Positions 8,811-16,193 of a stretch of 23,220 nt of DNA are shown here, in pieces (position 1 is the first letter of the stretch; the number at the start of each line of letters is the position of its first letter). Source of the stretch: Solirubrobacteraceae bacterium (GTDB lineage: Bacteria > Actinomycetota > Thermoleophilia > Solirubrobacterales > Solirubrobacteraceae); the NCBI GenBank assembly GCA_016462245.1, contig JAEMTR010000006.1:1075-24294 (forward strand), written 5' to 3'. The notes beneath the pieces were generated by a model, which worked only from the letters and a program-made list of their open reading frames with translations, was not told the origin of the DNA and ran no database searches. The position numbers and the translations under genes were made by a program.

Positions 8811-9335
8811 CTAGCCGCGCAGCCCTGTTGCTGGCTTGCGGGCACCGCCGGCTATCGTCGCCCGAGGCCCGCGCTCTTTGCCTTCTTCGAGGATCCGTGA
8901 AAGCCGTTTGAGCGACTTGCGCCAGCCCCGGCGCCGAGCGCGGTCCTGGCCGATCGCGCCGATCACCTTGTCGCTTGCGAAGACCGGTCGCGTCTCAACC
9001 GTCAGTGTGACCTCAGTCCCGCCGCCGCCGTCATCACTTAGTTCGAAGACCGTCAAAGTGCGGATTCGGTTGTATTTGCCGCCACAGCCAACGAGGACAA
9101 TCAAGCGCGGCGCCTCGAACTGGACGATCGCCATGTCGCCCCAGCCGAAGCGGTCAAACGGAAGGTCCTCGTGAAAGCGCCCTCCTGCTCCGATCCCGTA
9201 AGTCTCCTCGCGAGTCATCCGCCAATCGGTCAGGAAGTGCTCAGTGAACTCTGAGTAGTTCGCTAGGTCGGAGAGATAGTCAAAGACGACGGTCACCGGC
9301 CGGTCGATCTTCTGGGGAATCGTGCAGGGCTCCAT
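8811..9335 (-). CDS. SRPBCC (START/polyketide cyclase-like) protein
   Basis: This 174-residue cytoplasmic protein has no signal peptide. It opens with a helix-strand pattern typical of the SRPBCC superfamily: IDRPVTVVFDYLSDLANYSEF, in which a protein-specific strand leads into the first helix and an aromatic-rich turn. Beta strands follow (GAGGRFHEDL, DMAIVQFEAPRLIVLV, RTLTVFELS, TEVTLTVETRP) and a long basic C-terminal helix (RRRGWRKSLKRLSRILEEG) closes the cavity. Members bind small hydrophobic ligands; the ligand here cannot be told from the sequence. The last 20 residues or so are low complexity. It lies 51 nt after the zinc-ribbon gene and before the lipoprotein gene, so the three may be co-transcribed. 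Confidence 0.83.
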   Translation of the reverse strand: MEPCTIPQKIDRPVTVVFDYLSDLANYSEFTEHFLTDWRMTREETYGIGAGGRFHEDLPFDRFGWGDMAIVQFEAPRLIVLVGCGGKYNRIRTLTVFELSDDGGGGTEVTLTVETRPVFASDKVIGAIGQDRARRRGWRKSLKRLSRILEEGKERGPRATIAGGARKPATGLRG

Positions 9336-9386
9336 TGCGACCAGCAGTCTACCGACGCAGCGAAGCGAAAAGCGCGCGGCCGATCG

Positions 9387-9656
9387 CTAAGCGGCGCGCG
9401 GCAGCGTCAACCTGCGAACGCTGATGCCATGCTCGACGTGATGAACCGGTGAGATTGTCCGCGGTGAATCGGCGTGCTTGTCGCGGCAGAGCGTGCAGAC
9501 CGAACCAGCGGCGAACTCGAAGACCTGTTCGCCGGTCAGTGGAACACGGCCACAGTCGGCGCAATGAAGCTCAGCAGCAGCGCGTGTGTCGTGCCCCTTG
9601 CGCAGCAGCCTGATCTCCAGTTCCGGCTCTCCGAGCAGCTGATTCCAACTAAGCAT
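9387..9656 (-). CDS. Small zinc-ribbon protein of unknown function
   Basis: This 89-residue protein starts at an ATG at 9656. It contains two CxxC knuckles, HCADCG (C32, C35) and VCTLCRDKH (C54, C57), spaced 18 residues apart, which is a standard zinc-ribbon layout. Between them lies a short beta-hairpin-like GEQVFEFAAG. A His-rich stretch (SPVHHVEHG) sits near the C-terminus. No catalytic motif is visible. The alternative reading frames across this stretch lack such structure, and the four ordered cysteines in one frame are the main argument that this is a real gene. It is transcribed divergently from the FHA gene across 112 nt and heads the run to the SRPBCC and lipoprotein genes. Confidence 0.68.
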   Translation of the reverse strand: MLSWNQLLGEPELEIRLLRKGHDTRAAAELHCADCGRVPLTGEQVFEFAAGSVCTLCRDKHADSPRTISPVHHVEHGISVRRLTLPRAA

Positions 9657-9709
9657 TCAGCCTATTTTCGGCGCCCGCAGAGGTTTTCCTGCCAATTGCT
9701 GTGACCGAA

Positions 9710-9740
9710 TTGACAGCGGGCGTAGGATTTACGCGAGAAT
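9710..9740 (+). promoter_or_regulatory. Possible promoter for the FHA-parA pair
   Basis: A perfect TTGACA lies at 9710-9715 in otherwise GC-rich DNA. It is followed 19 nt later by GAGAAT (9735-9740), which matches four of six bases of a -10 box. The spacing is longer than ideal. The FHA start codon lies 28 nt further on. This is a sequence match only. Confidence 0.35.
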
Positions 9741-9768
9741 CGCTAGTTCAAACGATTGGACGGTTGCA

Positions 9769-10230
9769 ATGAGCGCAGATGATCAGCTCGACCTCACCAC
9801 CGCAGCCCATTCGCCAGCGCCGTTAGCGCCAACGCAGGCAGGCGAGTCTGAGGCCGAACTGGTCGATGCAGTCCGAGCCGCGCTGACGCAGGCCGGTGAC
9901 TACTTGGTCTTCAGCGAAGGGGACGAGCTACGCGTTGTTGCACTGATCGGTGACTGGACGCGGATCGGCCGCAGCACCGCTGCCGATATACGTTTCGACG
10001 ACCCGACCGTCTCACGCCGCCACGCGCTGATCATCCGCGAAGAGGAGGTGCTGAAACTGGTCGACGACAGCAGCCTCAACGGGATCTTCGTGGCCGGCGA
10101 GCGGATCGATCGCTACACGCTCGTTGACGGCGACAGCTTCCTCGTCGGCCGCTACCAAATGAACTTCATCAGCATTACCGCGGACGTCGCAGCTAAGGGC
10201 GCCGCGCCGCCCGATTCGCTGCCCGTCTAG
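9769..10230 (+). CDS. FHA-domain protein (phosphothreonine-binding)
   Basis: This 153-residue protein has an acidic, flexible N-terminus (1-42) followed by one forkhead-associated domain (about 47-138). The diagnostic residues are present in order: GRS (67-69), the SRRH block (82-85) that contacts phosphothreonine peptides, and NG (104-105). GDSFLVGRYQMNF closes the beta sandwich. Family knowledge says such proteins read marks made by Ser/Thr protein kinases; the kinase is not in this window. The N-terminal tail contains several Thr/Ser residues (LTTAAHS, PTQAGESE) that could themselves be phosphorylated, but this is inference. The gap to the ParA-like gene is 11 nt, so the pair is probably one transcript. 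Confidence 0.92.
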   Translation: MSADDQLDLTTAAHSPAPLAPTQAGESEAELVDAVRAALTQAGDYLVFSEGDELRVVALIGDWTRIGRSTAADIRFDDPTVSRRHALIIREEEVLKLVDDSSLNGIFVAGERIDRYTLVDGDSFLVGRYQMNFISITADVAAKGAAPPDSLPV

Positions 10231-10241
10231 ACTCGCCGCAA

Positions 10242-11033
10242 ATGGCGATCACGATCTCGGTTTTGAGCCAGAAGGGCGGGACAGGCAAGACCACGACGGT
10301 CCGTCACCTCGTTGGCGCCTTCCGCCAGACTGGCCTGCGCGTGCTTGCCGTCGACCTCGACCCGCAGGGCAACCTCTCGGACTACTTCGACATCGACCCC
10401 GAAGCCGAACCGACGATCGGCGATGTTCTCTCCGGCCGCGCCAGTGCCAGTGCCGCGATCGTCGACGACGTGATCCCTGCCAACCTGAGTCTCGCCGAGG
10501 CTGAGATCACGCTGGCCGGCAAGATGGGCCGCGAGCTAACGCTGCGCGGCGCGCTAGCCGAGCTCGATGACCGCTACGACATCATCTTCATCGACTGCCC
10601 CCCTGCGCTCGGGCTGCTTACCGTCAACGCGCTGGTTGCCGCCGACCAGGCGCTGCTCAGTAGCGAGGCGCAGTACTTCGCGCTGCAAGGAGTTGAGCAG
10701 GCGCTCGAAGTTATCGAACTAGCGCGCGACAGCCTCAACCCTGAGCTTCAGTGGCTCGGCGTTCTTTTCAACATCGCCGACATGCGCACCGTTCACTCGC
10801 GCGAGGCGTTTGAGGCGCTGCGCGAACACGTCGGTGACCGGCTGCTCGACCAGACCGTGCGCCAGTCGATTGCCTACGCTGAATCGGCCGAGCGGGCGAC
10901 GCCTATTTTTGAACATCGTCCCGACCTTGGTTCCGATTACCTGCTCGTCGCCGCCGAGCTGCTTAGGCGACTCGGCCTTTACGAGCAGAGCGCGCAGATC
11001 GCCGCGCTGGTTCCGGCCGAGACAGGCGCCTAG
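10242..11033 (+). CDS. ParA/Soj-family ATPase (orphan, no parB nearby)
   Basis: This 263-residue deviant Walker ATPase has the signature KGGTGKTT (11-18) with the extra Lys at position 11, Walker A' LAVDLDPQGNLS (around residues 35-46) and Walker B DIIFIDCPPALGLL. The family positions cargo by ATP-dependent dimerisation on DNA or membrane: chromosomes, plasmids, polar complexes or division proteins. No N-terminal DNA-binding extension is present, so it is the short, chromosomal type. Neither a parB gene nor parS-like clusters were seen. The partner is therefore unknown; the FHA protein encoded just upstream is the obvious candidate. The gene ends in a 3-4 nt tail-to-tail overlap with thrB on the other strand. 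Confidence 0.93.
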   Translation: MAITISVLSQKGGTGKTTTVRHLVGAFRQTGLRVLAVDLDPQGNLSDYFDIDPEAEPTIGDVLSGRASASAAIVDDVIPANLSLAEAEITLAGKMGRELTLRGALAELDDRYDIIFIDCPPALGLLTVNALVAADQALLSSEAQYFALQGVEQALEVIELARDSLNPELQWLGVLFNIADMRTVHSREAFEALREHVGDRLLDQTVRQSIAYAESAERATPIFEHRPDLGSDYLLVAAELLRRLGLYEQSAQIAALVPAETGA

Positions 11034-11881
11034 AGCTCTTTAACGTCGGCGCCGCCAGCTTCGAAGCGGACGCGCTTGATCTGCGCCCACTCGCCGGCTT
11101 CGGCGCTGAGCGCTTCGACGACGCCGCCGGTCGTGTCGAAGGTTGTCCAGACAAGAACCGTTGGCCCGGCGCCGGAGAGCGTCGCGCCGAGCGCGCCGAA
11201 CTCCTTAGCGCGCGCGATCAGCTCCTGCGAGCGCGGGTAGAGCGGGCCGCGGTAGGTCTGGTGGAGCCTGTCGTCAAGGCCGCGCGCGATCAGTTCAAAG
11301 TCACCGCGTGCGAGCCCAAGCATCAGTAGCGCGCCGTGGGCGACGTTGAAAACAGCGTCGGCGAGCGGCACCTGATCAGGCAGCGCCGCCCTCGCTTCGC
11401 GCGTTGCGACCGCCTCGTTAGGCACAACGAGCACAGCCTCAAGCCCATCGGGGGAATCGAAGCGCGTCACTTCGCCACCGGTCGTCACGACGAAGCCACC
11501 GTGGAGCGCTGCGGCGACATTGTCGGGATGGCCGTCGAGCTCGCTTCCAAGCGCCAACAGGTCGGCATCGAGCTCAAAGAGATGGTCGGCCGCGATCAAG
11601 CCGGCGAGATAAGCGGCGGCGCTGGTTCCTAGGCCACCGCTGAGCGGAACGTCGGAACGGATCGTGAAGCTAAAATCGTCCGGCGGATGGAGCCGCTCGA
11701 AGCCGCGCACGACGAGGTTGCGGCGGTCGGGCGCGATCGCCAGCTCGGTCTCGACGGCGAAGCTGCCGGTCTCCGTCACCTCGAGTTCGATCGCGAGCGA
11801 GAGCGCGACTGCAAACGAATCGAAGCCGGGGCCAAGATTGGCCGATGAGGCGGGAACTGTTACGAGCCGGCGGCGCTCCAT
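11030..11881 (-). CDS. thrB: Homoserine kinase
   Basis: This is a GHMP-family kinase that phosphorylates L-homoserine to O-phospho-L-homoserine, the step before threonine synthase. The start chosen is the ATG at 11881 (283 residues), 2 nt after the thrC stop; a TTG four codons upstream is possible but would overlap thrC. Motif 1 is VPASSANLGPGFDSFA (about 9-24), the ATP-binding motif 2 is VPLSGGLGTSAA (78-89), and motif 3 near the C-terminus is GATLSGAGPTVLVW. Length matches the family (about 300). It is the last gene of the minus-strand run that begins at the M23 peptidase gene. Confidence 0.95.
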   Translation of the reverse strand: MERRRLVTVPASSANLGPGFDSFAVALSLAIELEVTETGSFAVETELAIAPDRRNLVVRGFERLHPPDDFSFTIRSDVPLSGGLGTSAAAYLAGLIAADHLFELDADLLALGSELDGHPDNVAAALHGGFVVTTGGEVTRFDSPDGLEAVLVVPNEAVATREARAALPDQVPLADAVFNVAHGALLMLGLARGDFELIARGLDDRLHQTYRGPLYPRSQELIARAKEFGALGATLSGAGPTVLVWTTFDTTGGVVEALSAEAGEWAQIKRVRFEAGGADVKEL

Positions 11882-11883
11882 TG

Positions 11884-12918
11884 TCAGCCCCAAACGGCGG
11901 CCTCAACCGCCGCCAGTTCCGGTTCGCAGGCAATTATCTCGCCGCCGACTTCGATCGCCGTTTCAGGGTCCTTCAAGCCGTGGCCGGTTAACGCACAGAC
12001 GATCCGCTCAACCCCTTCGGGCACGCCGTGGACAATCAGCCCAGCGACCGAGGCGGCGCTCGACGGTTCGCAGAAAACGCCATCGCGAGAGGCGAGGAAG
12101 CTGTAGGCCTCAAGGATCTGCTCGTCGGTTACGGAGTTGATCGCGCCGCCCGACTCGGCGACGGCGCTGAGCGCCTCTTCGCCGCGGGCCGGGTCGCCAA
12201 TTCGAATTGCGCTGGCCAGCGTCTCGGGCTGCTCGACTGGATGGCCAAGCACGAGCGGCGCGGCGCCGGCGGCCTGGAAGCCGAGCATCCGTGGCAGTCG
12301 CTCGAGTTGGTCGCTCGACTCAGTGAAGCCCTTCCAATAAGCGGTGATGTTGCCGGCGTTGCCGACGGGAATAGCGAGCGCGTCGAGCGGCCGCTCAGGG
12401 CCGAGCGCCTCAATCAGCTCGAAGGCGGCCGTCTTCTGGCCCTCAATCCGCAACGGATTGACGCTGTTGACTAGCGCGATCGGGTGGTTGGCGGAGAGTT
12501 CGCGAACGAGCCGCAGAGCCTCGTCAAAGTTGCCACGCAGCCCGATTACGCGGGCGCCGTGCATCACGGCCTGAGCGAGCTTGCCGCGGGCGATCTTGCC
12601 GTCAGGGACGATCACCGCGCAGGTGATGCCAGCGCGGGCGGCATAGGCGGCGGCGCTGGCCGCAGTGTTACCGGTTGAGGCACAGACGACGGCCGTCGAG
12701 CCGTCGCGGACGGCGCCCGAGACGGCGCAGGTCATTCCCCGATCCTTGAACGAGCCGGTTGGGTTCGCGCCTTCGATCTTGAGCCAAACTTCTACGCCGA
12801 GCCGTTCGCTCAGCTCGCAGGCATAGAGCAGCGGCGTTGAACCTTCGTCGAGGCTGATGATTGGATCGCCAGCGGCAAACGGCAGGCGATCGCTGTAGCG
12901 CTCGATAAGTCCGGCCAT
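11884..12918 (-). CDS. thrC: Threonine synthase
   Basis: This 344-residue PLP enzyme converts O-phosphohomoserine to threonine. The PLP lysine is K58 in GANPTGSFKDRGMT. CASTGNTAASAAAYAARAG gives the substrate and phosphate-binding Ser/Asn segment, and AIPVGNAGNITAYW gives the glycine-rich PLP phosphate cup. It belongs to the short bacterial/actinobacterial class of about 350 residues, not the 430-500-residue enterobacterial class. Its ATG shares one base with the hom stop codon (TGATG), pointing to translational coupling. thrB follows after 2 nt. The gene order hom-thrC-thrB is the usual actinobacterial and Bacillus order. Confidence 0.96.
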   Translation of the reverse strand: MAGLIERYSDRLPFAAGDPIISLDEGSTPLLYACELSERLGVEVWLKIEGANPTGSFKDRGMTCAVSGAVRDGSTAVVCASTGNTAASAAAYAARAGITCAVIVPDGKIARGKLAQAVMHGARVIGLRGNFDEALRLVRELSANHPIALVNSVNPLRIEGQKTAAFELIEALGPERPLDALAIPVGNAGNITAYWKGFTESSDQLERLPRMLGFQAAGAAPLVLGHPVEQPETLASAIRIGDPARGEEALSAVAESGGAINSVTDEQILEAYSFLASRDGVFCEPSSAASVAGLIVHGVPEGVERIVCALTGHGLKDPETAIEVGGEIIACEPELAAVEAAVWG

Positions 12919-14147
12919 CAGCCGATGAACTGCTCGTCGATTACACGGATTGCGCGCGGCGCGGCGCGGACGAATTCGAGCTCCCCGATCTGATCACAGG
13001 CGCTGTAGAAATCCGATTCCAAAATCGAGTGCGTCACCATCACGAGCCGAGCATTGTCACCGAGCCCCGACTGGGCAACGGTCTTGACCGAGACGCCGTG
13101 TTCGCCGAGCAGCCGTGCGACCTGCGCCAACACGCCCGGCTTGTCAGCAACCTCGAGGTGCAGATAGAAGGCCGAGTGCACGGCACCGGTGAGCTTTGCT
13201 TCGCCCTGCGGCGGCTCGATCGCTGGCACGCCGCTGAGCACACTGACGACGTCGCCAAGAATCGCGCTGGCCGTCTGCGGGCCACCGGCTCCGGGGCCGG
13301 AGAGCGTGATCTCAGTGATCGCCGGTGACTCGATCGTGACTGCGTTGAACGAACCGTTGATACTGGCCAGCGGATGCGCTGCGTAAAGGAATGCTGGATG
13401 GACGCGAACCGAGATCGCGTCACCGACGCGCTCGGCAGTACCAAGCAGCTTCAGCGCCAACCCGAACTCCCTCGCGTAAGCGATGTCTTCTGTAGTGAGC
13501 TGCTCAATTCCCTCAAAGACAACGTCATCGAGCGCGACCCAGCCCCCGAAGGCGAGCTGCGCGAGCAGCGCCATCTTGGCGGCCGCGTCGGCGCCGCTTA
13601 CATCCTCGGTCGGGTCGGCCTCGGCGAAGCCAAGCTGCTGCGCCTGCGCTAGGGCAGCCTCGTAGCTGGCGCCGGTCGACGCCATCTCGGAGAGGATGAA
13701 GTTGGTTGTGCCATTGACGATTCCGTGGATGCGATCAATCTGCGCACCGTTAAGCGATTCGCTGAGCACGCGGATCACCGGCACGACTGCTGCGACTGCT
13801 GCCTCGAAGCGAATCTGCCCGCCTCCAGCTTCGGCGGCGGCCCAAAGCTCAGGGCCGTGACGGCTGAGCAGCTGCTTGTTGGCGCTGACGACCGGCAGGC
13901 CGCCGTTGAGCGCGGCGAGCACGTATTCGCGAGTTGGCTCGGTGCCGCCCATCACTTCGACGATCAGGTCGGCCTCAGCGATGATCGCTCCCGCGTCGCC
14001 CTCACTGCGCGTTAGTACGCCGCTGATCACGGGGCGACGGCCGGTGCTTCTTGCAACCTCGTCGGCGCGCTCTTCGACTAGTTCAGCGAAGGCTGCGCCA
14101 ACCGTGCCGCGGCCGAGCAAACCGATCTTCAGCAGCTCGTCAGACAT
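12918..14147 (-). CDS. hom: Homoserine dehydrogenase with C-terminal ACT domain
   Basis: The product reduces aspartate semialdehyde to homoserine and is the entry point to threonine and methionine. I start it at the ATG at 14147 (409 residues, MSDELLKIGLLGRGTVG), which puts the GxGxxG nucleotide fold at residues 9-17; an upstream in-frame extension to 14204 has no homologous look. Catalytic landmarks are SANK (K91), HGIVNGTTNFI (141-151) and EDVSGADAAAKMALLA with K191. An ACT domain occupies about 327-402 (HLEVADKPGVLAQVARLLGEHG), the usual site of allosteric threonine feedback. The start overlaps the lysA stop by 8 nt. This is the long, feedback-regulated type. Confidence 0.96.
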   Translation of the reverse strand: MSDELLKIGLLGRGTVGAAFAELVEERADEVARSTGRRPVISGVLTRSEGDAGAIIAEADLIVEVMGGTEPTREYVLAALNGGLPVVSANKQLLSRHGPELWAAAEAGGGQIRFEAAVAAVVPVIRVLSESLNGAQIDRIHGIVNGTTNFILSEMASTGASYEAALAQAQQLGFAEADPTEDVSGADAAAKMALLAQLAFGGWVALDDVVFEGIEQLTTEDIAYAREFGLALKLLGTAERVGDAISVRVHPAFLYAAHPLASINGSFNAVTIESPAITEITLSGPGAGGPQTASAILGDVVSVLSGVPAIEPPQGEAKLTGAVHSAFYLHLEVADKPGVLAQVARLLGEHGVSVKTVAQSGLGDNARLVMVTHSILESDFYSACDQIGELEFVRAAPRAIRVIDEQFIG

Positions 14148-15399
14148 CACGCGCCAACAGGTCATCGTCGCGCTCGCGGCGCACGACGACGCGCGCGTCG
14201 CCATTGCTCGCGAAGATCACCGGGGGCCTCAATGCGCCGTTGTAGTTGTTGGCCATTGCATGACCGTACGCGCCCGTGGCCGGAACGACGACCAGATCTC
14301 CTGCAGCCGGCTGGTTGAGATCGGCGTCGCGGATCAGGATGTCTCCAGATTCGCAGTGTTTTCCGACCAGATGGCAGGCGGTACCGCCGCCAAAGCGATC
14401 AGCTATTTCGGCCTCATAACGGGCGCCGTAGAGCATCGGTCGCAGGTTGTCTGACATGCCGCCATCAACAGCTACGTACGTATCGACGTTGCGTTTGACC
14501 GACTCAACGCTGTAGAGCGTCACGCAACCGTTGGCGACTAGCGCGCGGCCCGGTTCGTCTAGCAGCCGGTGGCCAGTGCCGAAGACGCTCTCCAGCGCAC
14601 CGGCCTTGGCGGCCGCGTACACGGGGTAGCTCGGCGGGTGATCCTGCGCCGTGTAGGCCGCGGCAAGCCCGCCGCCAAGGTTGTAGGCCTTGAAGTCGCC
14701 GAGGCTGGCAAGCGCCCTCAGCGCTCCCTCAAACGGTGAGAGATCGAAGATCTGCGATCCGATGTGGAAGTGGAGCCCAGCGAGCTCAAGCGAGTCGATT
14801 GCCTGCGCGCGGGCAATCGCTGCCGGTGCATGCTCGAGGTCGAAGCCAAACTTCGTGTTCGGGCCGCCGGTTGAGATTGCTGGATGCGTGTCGGGGCTAA
14901 CGCCGGGGGCAATTCGCAGGTAGATCTTCTGCCCGCTCGATCCGTCCAGCAGCTGTTCGAGCCGGTCTAGGTCGCGCAGGTTGTCGACGACGATTGCGCC
15001 AATGCCGGCCTCAACGGCGCGCTGAAGGTCGAGATCGCTCTTGGCGTTGCCGTGCATCTGAATCTTCGCGGCCGGCACGCCGCCCGCGAGTGCTATCGCC
15101 AGCTCACCTGCCGAGGCGACGTCGCAGCCAAAGCCCTCCTCGGCGAAGAGCGCGCAGACGGCGCCGCAAGGGAAGGCCTTCGAAGCGAAGATCAGCTCAA
15201 AGTCATCGGTCTGGGCGGAGAAGGCGGCCTGAAGGCCCTGCGCGCGGGCGCGCATGTCCTCTTCGGAAACGATGTAGGCCGGCGTACCGAACTCGCGCGC
15301 CAATTCAACAACATCGCAGCCGCCGACCTCGAGCCGTCCAAGCTCGTTGATGCTGCTCCCGATCGGGTAGACGTTCTCGAGTGGTTGCGCTTTAGCCAT
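14140..15399 (-). CDS. lysA: Diaminopimelate decarboxylase
   Basis: This 419-residue PLP enzyme decarboxylates meso-diaminopimelate to L-lysine, drawing on the same DAP pool that feeds peptidoglycan. The PLP lysine is K74 in FASKAFPC. LHFHIGSQ (209-216), the glycine loop NLGGGLAAAY (240-249), EPGR (282-285) and the active-site HCESGDIL (C349) are all present as in group IV fold-type III decarboxylases. Length is normal. Its ATG overlaps the lgt stop by 8 nt and its stop overlaps the hom start by 8 nt, so all three are likely co-translated. The strict Cys-Glu-Ser-Gly-Asp motif separates it from ornithine or arginine decarboxylases. Confidence 0.96.
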   Translation of the reverse strand: MAKAQPLENVYPIGSSINELGRLEVGGCDVVELAREFGTPAYIVSEEDMRARAQGLQAAFSAQTDDFELIFASKAFPCGAVCALFAEEGFGCDVASAGELAIALAGGVPAAKIQMHGNAKSDLDLQRAVEAGIGAIVVDNLRDLDRLEQLLDGSSGQKIYLRIAPGVSPDTHPAISTGGPNTKFGFDLEHAPAAIARAQAIDSLELAGLHFHIGSQIFDLSPFEGALRALASLGDFKAYNLGGGLAAAYTAQDHPPSYPVYAAAKAGALESVFGTGHRLLDEPGRALVANGCVTLYSVESVKRNVDTYVAVDGGMSDNLRPMLYGARYEAEIADRFGGGTACHLVGKHCESGDILIRDADLNQPAAGDLVVVPATGAYGHAMANNYNGALRPPVIFASNGDARVVVRRERDDDLLARDV

Positions 15400-16183
15400 C
15401 GGCGCGAATCATGCCACTCTGCGCAGGCAAAGTGACCGAACCGTGTCGCCTGAAGACGACGGCCAGCCAGATCAAGGCGCCGATGATCATCGCCAGGCTC
15501 TGCAGCTGCGGCAGTGTTAGGCCAAGCGCGGCGATGTCATTGCGGCGCACGAGCTCGACCAAGAAGCGCTCAAGCCCGGCCAAGAGCAGCCAAAGCGCAA
15601 ACAGCACCCCCGGCCGCACGCGGTCGCGCAGATTCCACAGCAGCCAGGCGATCAGGCCCATCACTAGCGTCTCGTAGATCGGCGTTGGGTGAACGGTTTC
15701 GCCGGGAGCGGTCGGGACGGTGCCGTCGGGATAGCCCATCGCCCACGGGCCATCCCACGCCTTGCCGTAGTCGCCGTCGCCGGCTAGCTGGCAGCCGATC
15801 CGGCCGATCGCGTAACCAACGGCCAATGGCACGGCCGCGAGATCAAAGGTCGTCGCCTCAAGGCAGCCACGCCAGCGCGCCCAGATAATCACGAAGAGGG
15901 CGCCGCCGGCCGCGCCGCCGTACCAGACGAGCCCTGAGCCGGTGAAGATGCTGCCAAAAAAATCGCCGTTGACTTGATCGAGGTTTTCAACGATCCAGAT
16001 CAGCCGGGCGCCAATTAGCCCTCCGGCCAGGGCGGCAAAGATCGACTCGTAGGCCCAATCGCCCGGCATCCCGCGCTCCAGCAGGCGGCGGTGAAGTACT
16101 GCTCCGCCAGCCAAGAAGGCGAGCGCGAACATCAGCCCGAAGGTCTTGATCGGAAGCCCGAAAAGATCGATCTCCGGCTGCAT
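15392..16183 (-). CDS. lgt: Prolipoprotein diacylglyceryl transferase
   Basis: This 263-residue polytopic membrane enzyme transfers diacylglycerol from phosphatidylglycerol to the lipobox cysteine of preprolipoproteins. About seven hydrophobic segments are visible. The family signature appears as GRIGCQLAGDGDYG (127-140), in which the usual Asn-Phe after GRIG is Cys-Gln, a variant that I believe is common outside Proteobacteria. VHPTPIYE (164-171) and ERFLVELVRRND (205-216) are typical core segments; R128 and the 205-213 Glu/Arg group are expected at the active site. It starts 10 nt after the M23 peptidase stop and overlaps lysA. Substrates in this window include the lipoproteins at 8208-8771 and 19549-20727. 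Confidence 0.95.
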   Translation of the reverse strand: MQPEIDLFGLPIKTFGLMFALAFLAGGAVLHRRLLERGMPGDWAYESIFAALAGGLIGARLIWIVENLDQVNGDFFGSIFTGSGLVWYGGAAGGALFVIIWARWRGCLEATTFDLAAVPLAVGYAIGRIGCQLAGDGDYGKAWDGPWAMGYPDGTVPTAPGETVHPTPIYETLVMGLIAWLLWNLRDRVRPGVLFALWLLLAGLERFLVELVRRNDIAALGLTLPQLQSLAMIIGALIWLAVVFRRHGSVTLPAQSGMIRADG

Positions 16184-16193
16184 CAGGGAGAGG

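Noticed and set aside
9371..9401. GCGCGC repeats around the zinc-ribbon stop codon as a terminator
   Set aside because: Simple GC alternation that is self-complementary by composition, partly coding, and lacking a U-tract.
14148..14204. N-terminal extension of homoserine dehydrogenase to 14204
   Set aside because: It would overlap lysA by 65 nt and adds residues with no homology; the start at 14147 gives the usual Rossmann start.
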